The notes under the pieces are model-generated. The model did no database searches and had not been told where the DNA came from. It saw only the letters and a program-made list of their open reading frames with translations. Positions 13,266 through 18,280 of a DNA stretch of 18,280 nucleotides are shown one piece after another (the stretch's first letter is position 1; every line of letters begins with the position of its first letter). Source of the stretch: CTSoil-075 sp964292325 (lineage in GTDB: Bacteria; Bacillota; Negativicutes; DSM-13327); contig CAXYVG010000075.1 in the NCBI GenBank assembly GCA_964292325.1, positions 1-18,280 of the forward strand, read 5' to 3'. Position numbers and translations under genes: made by a program.

Positions 13266-14177
13266 TTATATACCCACTCCATGATTTTGATACCAAATTG
13301 CTTTTCCACGCAAAACATTACCACCATCACCTTGTTTACCACCCGTGACGAACCATAAATCCCAATGCTCGCAACTAAAACCTGGTCCATATTTCCCATC
13401 GGGATAACCATTATCGATATAGTTTGGATTAAGACCATCTAGATTGTTTGCAGCCTCAGCATGAGTCATCACACGATAAATATCAACAGTTAGATCTAAA
13501 GCTTTACACAATACAGCCACTACTTGACTCATTGACTCAATCTGCACTGCGGTCGGTGGTTCTTTTCCAAGGTTACTAGTGGTAGCACCATAGCAGCAAG
13601 ATAATGAAATAGCAATTGCACCTATATTCCGTTTATAAGTATGGGATTTCGTAGTAGATAAACCCTCCTTGGTCACATATATGCTACCATCAGCATCAAT
13701 ATTAATATGATAATCATCACAGAGTTGACCATAATGTCCTCCTGACCAGTGTAAATATAATTTCACATCCCGATTTATATTTTGCGCTGCAGACCAAAGA
13801 TTCGTTTTACTCTGCAATGCCAGTTCTTTAAGTTCCTTTAAAGTGATTTGTCTAATACCATCTCTTGTAGACTGCTGCATTTTGCGAATAGTAGCCACCT
13901 CAGCATCAATAACCCAACCAATTAATGACGATGGAATCATAATATTCCAGAATCCTAATATTTCATTAATTCGTTGTATTGCTCGACTTCTCTTTTCATT
14001 ATTTTCCATCTCATCTATGAAATTGTCAAGTTCAAGAATAATATTGCAAATTTGCCCTTTTAACTTGCTTTCCGGTAACTTGGCGCACAACACGAATAAT
14101 GCCATCGCCAGAAAATTGACCGACAGAAGTAATCCTAGTATCCAAAGAAAACTTTGGACTTCACTCTGCATTACCAT
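13266..14177 (-). CDS. Membrane-anchored N-acetylmuramoyl-L-alanine amidase (Amidase_2-like), possible holin fusion
   Basis: 303 residues from the ATG at 14177, chosen because GGGGGAG lies 8 nt upstream; the ATG at 14204 would put it inside the gene. One hydrophobic helix about 10-32 (FLWILGLLLSVNFLAMALFV); then about 33-105 a charged helical part, ELDNFIDEMENNEKRSRAIQ onward, ending LIGWVIDAEVATIRKM, which resembles phage LLH-type holins. From about 135 an amidase domain: LYLHWSGGHYGQ, DYHINIDADGSIYV, SHTYKRNIGAIAISL, VMTHAEAA, and CEHWDLWF near the end. H143, H239 and the C269-E-H-W-D segment supply plausible zinc and catalytic ligands. It should cleave the amide link between MurNAc and the stem peptide. 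No phage neighbours. A copy of the 103-bp structured repeat lies 78 nt upstream. Confidence 0.83.
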   Translation of the reverse strand: MVMQSEVQSFLWILGLLLSVNFLAMALFVLCAKLPESKLKGQICNIILELDNFIDEMENNEKRSRAIQRINEILGFWNIMIPSSLIGWVIDAEVATIRKMQQSTRDGIRQITLKELKELALQSKTNLWSAAQNINRDVKLYLHWSGGHYGQLCDDYHINIDADGSIYVTKEGLSTTKSHTYKRNIGAIAISLSCCYGATTSNLGKEPPTAVQIESMSQVVAVLCKALDLTVDIYRVMTHAEAANNLDGLNPNYIDNGYPDGKYGPGFSCEHWDLWFVTGGKQGDGGNVLRGKAIWYQNHGVGI

Positions 14178-14255
14178 ATTAATGACTCCCCCCTTTTTTA
14201 TCATCTACCGTTTTTTCCTACCCCTTTATATTATGTTTTGATTTGCTCTATTGTT

Positions 14256-14358
14256 ATAAGAAAAGGCTTGGCTTCGACCACGTCCTCAGACGTAGGTAGA
14301 AGCCTTAATCGTTCTTACTTGGAATCGACAAAGTGATCTACTTTCTGATTCCATAAAA
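14256..14358 (-). repeat. 103-bp structured repeat, copy 2 (upstream of the amidase)
   Basis: Ungapped match to 10616-10718 (10 differences). On the minus strand P1 (GGAATC/GATTCC with AGAAAGT/ACTTTGT inside) persists with one G-G mismatch. P2 is better formed than in copy 1: ACGTC-TGAG-GACGT, one bulged T, ACC/GGT, one mismatch, GGCTTC/GAAGCC. The alternative terminator stem of copy 1 is broken here (two mismatches). A terminator T-tract (14355-14360) directly abuts its 5' side. Confidence 0.7.
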
Positions 14359-14360
14359 AA

Positions 14361-14390
14361 GAGTCGTCCACCAATTAAGGTCGACGACTC
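14361..14390 (-). terminator. Terminator of the ABC exporter gene
   Basis: GAGTCGTC (14361-14368) pairs with GACGACTC (14383-14390), continued after one mismatch by ACC/GGT; loop AATTAA. On the minus strand it is followed by T6. It lies 73 bp past the exporter's stop codon and touches the structured repeat. Confidence 0.88.
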
Positions 14391-14463
14391 TTCGTATACT
14401 AAATAGAAAGAACCGGAAAAGTACATCTTGGATTATCACCCCTAGAAAGAATCCGCGAACATC

Positions 14464-16212
14464 TCAATCATGTATTTCATCAATTCCTTCGAATTGCATA
14501 TTATAATAGGTAGCATATACCCCTTGCTTTGCTAGTAACTGCTCATGATTTCCTTGCTCTTTCACTCCATGATTCTCAATGACAATAATCTCATCCGCAT
14601 TACGAATCGTGCTCAATCGATGGGCTACAATAATTGTCGTTCGTTCCTTAGATAACTGTTCTAGCGAAGCTTGGATATAACGCTCGCTCTCATTATCAAG
14701 TGCAGAAGTCGCTTCATCCAAAATTAAAATTTTAGGATCTTTTAAAAATACCCGGGCAATGGCAATGCGTTGTTTTTGACCGCCTGAAAGACGCGTCCCC
14801 CGTTCCCCCACATGACTACGATAGCCATCTGGTAAACTCATAATAAATTCATGAATATAAGCATTTTTAGCCGCTTGTATAATTTCCTCGTCAGTAGCAT
14901 GTGGCTTACCATAAGAGATATTTTCCCCTATACTACCTTCAAATATATATACATCCTGCTGAACAATTCCAATGGTACTACGCAAAGATTCTAATGTAAC
15001 ATCTCGCACATCTTGGTCATCAATCAATATAGCACCACTCGTTACATCGTAAAAACGAGGCAACAAGGAGCATATCGTCGTTTTCCCGCCACCAGACGGG
15101 CCGACTAATGCTACCTTTTTTCCTGCGGGAATGATGATGTTTACTTGATTGAGTACCTCCGTCGTATCCGTATACTGAAAAGAGACATCTTGATAGATAA
15201 TTTTCCCTTGCACCTGATGGAGTGCTACCGCCTTAGGCCTATTTATAATTTCAGGACAACTGTCAATAACTTCGATAAATCGTTTAAAACCAGAATATCC
15301 TTTCTGAAAAGATTCTGTAAAATTGATTAATACATCTAGGGGATTGATAAAAATTCCAATATATAGCGCATATACCGCAAGATCAGTAACCTGCAAACTA
15401 CCATCTGCAATGAAAATTCCACCACTTATCAGCACTGCGGTATAGAGTAAACCCTGAAAAAAAGAATTTCCTGCATAAAAAACTCCCATCATCTGGTAAC
15501 TAGTCGTTTTCGAATGTAAAAATTCAAGATTACTATGACCAAATTTTTCACGTTCTAACTCTTCATTTGCAAAAGACTGTACCACACGAATTCCAGATAA
15601 AGTATCTTGAACCCTAGAATTAACGCCAGCAATTTTTTTGCGATTATCCATGAACACTTCATGCATTCTTTTATTTTGGTGCACACTAAAAATTACCATA
15701 AATAGAGTCACACAAAGAAGAATCAATGTCATTTTTACGTTAATAAGCATTAACAGTGCAAACGATCCCACAATTTTTAATGTAGAAATAAATATGTTTT
15801 CTGGTCCATGATGAGCTAGTTCCGAAATATCAAATAAATCAGATACTAACCTTGACATCATTTCACCCGTATTATGTTTATCATAGTAGGAAAATGAAAG
15901 ACGTTGATAATGATCAAATAAATCTTGTCGCATATCACTTTCCATATAAGCGCCCATGACATGCCCCCATGAAGTGATATAATACTGACAACCGCATCGA
16001 ATCATGTATAACACTACCATCCCTATCGCAATAAAAACAACAACAGGTATAGGGCCATCTAATCGATCAAGAAAAATGCCTTTCGCAAAGAAGTTTAATA
16101 CTTGAGGAAAGGCAAGATCAATTACAGAAACAATCACGGCACAACATAAATCCGCGTAAAATAGCCATTGATAAGGTTTATAATAAGGAAGAAACCGCTT
16201 TAAAATAGACAT
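14464..16212 (-). CDS. ABC exporter, half-transporter (MsbA/multidrug type)
   Basis: Inner-membrane fused permease-ATPase, 582 residues. Six-helix type-I exporter domain about 15-310 (first coupling-helix region DMRQDLFDHYQRLSFSYYD), nucleotide-binding domain about 335-575: Walker A GPSGGGKTT 371-379, Q-loop VQQD 417-420, signature LSGGQ 475-479, Walker B ILILDE 495-500, D-loop SALD, H-loop H531. All ATPase motifs intact; works as a homodimer or with a partner not encoded here. Substrate unknown: lipids, lipid A precursors or drugs are typical. GTGAGGG precedes the ATG by about 7 nt. It has its own near-consensus promoter and a leader carrying a long hairpin. Confidence 0.95.
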   Translation of the reverse strand: MSILKRFLPYYKPYQWLFYADLCCAVIVSVIDLAFPQVLNFFAKGIFLDRLDGPIPVVVFIAIGMVVLYMIRCGCQYYITSWGHVMGAYMESDMRQDLFDHYQRLSFSYYDKHNTGEMMSRLVSDLFDISELAHHGPENIFISTLKIVGSFALLMLINVKMTLILLCVTLFMVIFSVHQNKRMHEVFMDNRKKIAGVNSRVQDTLSGIRVVQSFANEELEREKFGHSNLEFLHSKTTSYQMMGVFYAGNSFFQGLLYTAVLISGGIFIADGSLQVTDLAVYALYIGIFINPLDVLINFTESFQKGYSGFKRFIEVIDSCPEIINRPKAVALHQVQGKIIYQDVSFQYTDTTEVLNQVNIIIPAGKKVALVGPSGGGKTTICSLLPRFYDVTSGAILIDDQDVRDVTLESLRSTIGIVQQDVYIFEGSIGENISYGKPHATDEEIIQAAKNAYIHEFIMSLPDGYRSHVGERGTRLSGGQKQRIAIARVFLKDPKILILDEATSALDNESERYIQASLEQLSKERTTIIVAHRLSTIRNADEIIVIENHGVKEQGNHEQLLAKQGVYATYYNMQFEGIDEIHD

Positions 16213-16236
16213 ATAATCACCCTCACTTACAATATA

Positions 16237-16280
16237 AACGCCACGATTTCTTCCTATTTTTCTAGGAAAATCGTGGCGTT
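16237..16280 (-). repeat. Long leader hairpin of the ABC exporter, flanked by a 10-bp direct repeat
   Basis: AACGCCACGATTT (16237-16249) pairs perfectly with 16268-16280; after a 2-nt bulge TCCTA (16252-16256) pairs with TAGGA (16263-16267); loop TTTTTC. CTCACTTACA occurs directly after it (16281-16290) and just before it (16222-16231). The second copy, read on minus, carries the exporter's ribosome site. It lies between promoter and start codon, so it is in the mRNA leader. Possible attenuator, mRNA stabiliser, or small hairpin insertion with target duplication. Confidence 0.75.
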
Positions 16281-16312
16281 CTCACTTACATTTATATGCT
16301 TTTCCTATTTAT

Positions 16313-16341
16313 ATTATAGCAAAACTTACCATCCGTAACAA
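16313..16341 (-). promoter_or_regulatory. Promoter of the ABC exporter
   Basis: Minus strand TTGTTA (16336-16341), a 17-bp spacer, a perfect TATAAT (16313-16318). Predicted start near 16306, leader about 94 nt including the hairpin at 16237-16280. Confidence 0.75.
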
Positions 16342-16394
16342 GTGCGACAAGAGACAGTTTTCTTATCCATCCTCTTACATCTACGACATTGATG

Positions 16395-17060
16395 TCAATT
16401 ACCCGTTTGGCTGACACCAATCTGTTTTTTAAATTCATCCCAGCCTAGACGGTCAATGGTTTGTCCAAGACGTTCCTTGCTTTTCCCTTGTTTCCGATAA
16501 TACTCTAGTATCAAACGTATAAGTGGGGCGACCTGCGCAGCAGGAACTTTTTCCGCTATGACTTTGGCAATTTGTGCTTTAAGTCCCGAAATACCACCGA
16601 CTGCTAGCGTATAGCCATTTGCTGTGCCGTACATGCCAATATCTTTGACAAGAGGCTCAACACAACAGTTGGGACAACCACTAACAGCGATTCGTAATTT
16701 AGCTGGTAGTTCCTGACCAAAAAATTCTTCATCTAGCTCCAATCCTAAAGAGCTACTATCTTGGAGCGCACGCGGACACTGTCCTTTCCCTGGGCAGAAC
16801 GAAACGGAGCGTACTGCTTTGGCAATAAACGATTCGCTCTTGCAACCTAGCTCAGCAATCGCTTGTTCACCATCACTTAAAGTAATACCCATGATGGTGA
16901 TGGCATTGCCAACTATTTTCAGTGAACCGCCATATTGATCGGCAATATCGGCGATTTGACGCAATTGTTTTGACGTTGTTAAACCACCCGGGATATGAGG
17001 AGTTACAGGAAATTTAATACGTTTATTCAAAAAGGGAATGTTGGCTAGAGGTAATGTCAT
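16395..17060 (-). CDS. Small siroheme/[4Fe-4S] sulfite or nitrite reductase-like protein
   Basis: 221 residues from the ATG at 17060 (AAGGAG 8 nt upstream; the GTG three bases earlier is also possible). One ferredoxin-like half-domain (about 15-70: VTPHIPGGLTTSKQLRQIAD) then the nitrite/sulfite reductase 4Fe-4S region: C-x5-C (FCPGKGQC) and C-x3-C (GCPNCC), spacing that binds the coupled siroheme and [4Fe-4S] cluster. C-terminal helices to the end. This is half the size of ordinary assimilatory enzymes and matches the low-molecular-mass sulfite reductases known from sulfate reducers and other anaerobes. No electron-donor subunit or siroheme gene is adjacent. Physiological substrate (sulfite, nitrite or other) cannot be decided. 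An FNR/CRP-type site stands at its promoter. Confidence 0.9.
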   Translation of the reverse strand: MTLPLANIPFLNKRIKFPVTPHIPGGLTTSKQLRQIADIADQYGGSLKIVGNAITIMGITLSDGEQAIAELGCKSESFIAKAVRSVSFCPGKGQCPRALQDSSSLGLELDEEFFGQELPAKLRIAVSGCPNCCVEPLVKDIGMYGTANGYTLAVGGISGLKAQIAKVIAEKVPAAQVAPLIRLILEYYRKQGKSKERLGQTIDRLGWDEFKKQIGVSQTGN

Positions 17061-17143
17061 CACAAATTCTCCTTGTACAAATATTTTTTTTGCAGGTGTA
17101 TTCTTCGTCGATGTTCAGTCTTAGCTAAGCGAGTTCACTACTT

Positions 17144-17149
17144 ATTATA
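17144..17149 (-). promoter_or_regulatory. -10 box of the siroheme reductase-like gene
   Basis: Perfect TATAAT on the minus strand; start predicted near 17137, leader about 76 nt. No -35 resembling TTGACA is found at the right distance; that place is taken by the palindrome at 17171-17188, as in activator-dependent promoters. Confidence 0.6.
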
Positions 17150-17155
17150 AAACAG

Positions 17156-17203
17156 GATAGACCTACTACACTGTGACATACATCACAGCATAGCAGGTCT
17201 ATC
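17156..17203 (-). terminator. Terminator of the right-hand MCP gene
   Basis: 17156-17176 pairs with 17183-17203 over 21 bp with three mismatches (GATAGACCT and CTGTGA blocks); loop CATACA. It begins 20 nt past the MCP stop codon. The minus-strand tail is GATAGACCT..CTATCCTGTTTTAT, with T4 six bases on. Confidence 0.6.
17171..17188. promoter_or_regulatory. CRP/FNR-family binding site (TGTGA-N6-TCACA)
   Basis: CTGTGA-CATACA-TCACAG, a perfect palindrome with the CRP/FNR family consensus. Its centre (17179.5) is about 42 bp before the predicted start of the siroheme reductase-like gene, the classic class II activator position. It is also the top of the terminator hairpin at 17156-17203, so the symmetry could be structural only. 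Confidence 0.55.
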
Positions 17204-17223
17204 TTTGCTGCCAAACGTTAGTC

Positions 17224-18252
17224 TTATATATTAAATTTCCCAACAGCATTCTGTAATACTTCAGCCATCTGCGCCAATGAGCGACTAGCTGCAGCAATTT
17301 CTTCCATAGAAGCAGACTGTTCTTCGGTTGTTGCTGAGACAGTCTGTGTTTGCCCCGCAGTTTCCTTCGTAATGGAGTCAAATCCCCGCATCGAGTTTAC
17401 AATTTGCTGACTTCCAGCTGCCATCTGTTGTATAGCAGCTGAGATTTCTCTGATTTGCGATGAAAGATCGTCAATCAGCAAAACAATTTCTTTAAATGAC
17501 TGCCCTGCAGTGTCTACTACCTCAGCTCCAATTTTCACCTCATGTGTTCCACCGTTCATTGCCGCAACAGCACTACTTGTTTCCGTCTGTATCTCCAAAA
17601 TTAGAGTGGCAATCTGTTTTGCAGCTTCTTGGGATTGCTCTGCTAACTTACGTACTTCTTCCGCTACTACCGCAAAGCCTTTTCCCTGCTCGCCTGCACG
17701 TGCTGCTTCTATGGCTGCATTCAGTGCCAGCAAGTTTGTTTGACCAGCAATCCCCGAAATAGCTTCCACAATTTGTCCAATTTGTTTAGAACTTTCACCA
17801 AGTTTTATTACTACCTGCGCTGAGCTAGACACAGCCTGTTCGATGCTCTTCATTTGATTGATAGCAGCATCTACCGCTTTATTCCCTTGATTCGCTGCAT
17901 TCGTTGTCTTATCTGCCATATCAGACACTACGTTAGCATTTTGTGCTACATGCTGGATTCCTGATGACATTTGCTCAATAACAGCAAGCGTTCCATTAAC
18001 CGATTTAGACTGTTGATCTGCTCCCTCTGCAACTTCAACAATGGTTCCTGCGATCAGATTAGAGGCTTGAGCTGACTGCTCTGCACTAGCAGTTAATTCT
18101 TCGGATGATGACGCGATTTGCTCTGATGAAGTTAAAATGTGGCCTATTACACCTTTCAAACTTTCTTTCATTGTATTGAGCGCCATCGTAAGTTCACCTA
18201 ATTCATCATTCGTTATAATATCAATACTCAAACTTCGCACATAGATAATCAA
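17224..18252 (-). CDS. Chemoreceptor signalling domain, sensor half missing
   Basis: 342 residues from a TTG at 18252 (AAGGTG 5 nt upstream), immediately preceded by an in-frame TAG. It begins in the last part of a HAMP domain (SIDIITNDELGELTMALNTM) and continues as a full MCP coiled coil with tip EIGQ-type segment QIGQIVEAISGIAGQTNLL then LALNAAIEAARAGE near 157-190. No Cache domain, membrane helix or first HAMP helix: the parent was clearly a membrane receptor like the one at 6309-8288, to which the signalling domain is very similar. Either a 5'-truncated dead gene or a soluble receptor that could still bind CheA/CheW. The sequence before the break does not look like chemoreceptor coding DNA. 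Confidence 0.85.
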   Translation of the reverse strand: MIIYVRSLSIDIITNDELGELTMALNTMKESLKGVIGHILTSSEQIASSSEELTASAEQSAQASNLIAGTIVEVAEGADQQSKSVNGTLAVIEQMSSGIQHVAQNANVVSDMADKTTNAANQGNKAVDAAINQMKSIEQAVSSSAQVVIKLGESSKQIGQIVEAISGIAGQTNLLALNAAIEAARAGEQGKGFAVVAEEVRKLAEQSQEAAKQIATLILEIQTETSSAVAAMNGGTHEVKIGAEVVDTAGQSFKEIVLLIDDLSSQIREISAAIQQMAAGSQQIVNSMRGFDSITKETAGQTQTVSATTEEQSASMEEIAAASRSLAQMAEVLQNAVGKFNI

Positions 18253-18280
18253 CTATGCACCTTGAAAATTCAATACTTGG
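18253..18280 (+). other. Sequence resembling a 16S-23S rRNA spacer, window edge
   Basis: The plus strand GCACCTTGAAAATTCAATA (18257-18275) is close to the CCTTGAAAACTGAATA-like segment that commonly occurs in Firmicute 16S-23S spacers ahead of 23S rRNA. It directly abuts the truncated chemoreceptor. Only 28 bases are visible, so this is a resemblance from memory, not an identification. Confidence 0.3.

Noticed and set aside
17496..17762. Plus-strand ORFs of 77-88 codons opposite the MCP gene
   Set aside because: Shadows of a low-complexity Ala/Gln-rich coiled-coil gene.
1..18280. CRISPR array, tRNA, complete insertion sequence or toxin-antitoxin pair
   Set aside because: No regularly spaced repeats, no cloverleaf, no transposase reading frame and no paired small genes were found on reading both strands.

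Overview
The window looks like a low-GC, AT-rich chromosomal segment of an anaerobic, diderm Firmicute, most plausibly Negativicutes of the Sporomusa/Pelosinus type. Three signs support this: Shine-Dalgarno sites (AGGAGG types) before almost every gene, chemoreceptor, diguanylate cyclase and ferredoxin genes of Firmicute style, and a PagL-like lipid A deacylase that only makes sense in a cell with an outer membrane. The genus is inference; no rRNA gene lies in the window.

Layout, left to right. 1-1750: ATP-dependent PEP carboxykinase (minus) with a perfect 20-bp terminator hairpin. 1788-2160: no intact gene, a decayed-looking reading frame and a 52-nt polypurine/polypyrimidine tract. 2165-4701: a TetR regulator divergent from a two-gene operon (secreted OB/NTF2-like protein plus EamA exporter); the two promoters share their -35 bases and a TetR-type operator lies next to them. 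4708-6193: a vitamin B6 salvage pair (ECF S-component plus pyridoxal/pyridoxamine kinase). 6309-8344: a dCache chemoreceptor with the amino-acid-binding motif, apparently preceded by a translationally coupled 19-codon leader ORF. 8516-8881: a 70-residue unknown gene that probably lies inside the antisense 3' UTR of the next gene. 8884-10587: dCache-HAMP-GGDEF diguanylate cyclase. 10932-12056: DUF362 protein with two [4Fe-4S] clusters. 12405-12977: PagL-like deacylase. 13109-14177: a TPR gene remnant and a membrane-anchored amidase, possibly a holin-amidase fusion. 14464-16212: MsbA-type ABC exporter with a long hairpin in its leader. 16395-17060: small stand-alone siroheme sulfite/nitrite reductase-like protein with an FNR/CRP-type site at the position of its -35. 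17224-18252: chemoreceptor signalling domain lacking its sensor half, abutting sequence that resembles a 16S-23S spacer.

Themes: environmental sensing (two MCPs and a DGC), envelope remodelling (PagL, amidase, exporters) and anaerobic redox metabolism. No CRISPR array, tRNA, intact transposase or complete defence system was seen. The strongest unexplained signal is a 103-bp structured repeat, two ungapped copies (10 differences), each just upstream of a minus-strand gene (the DGC and the amidase).
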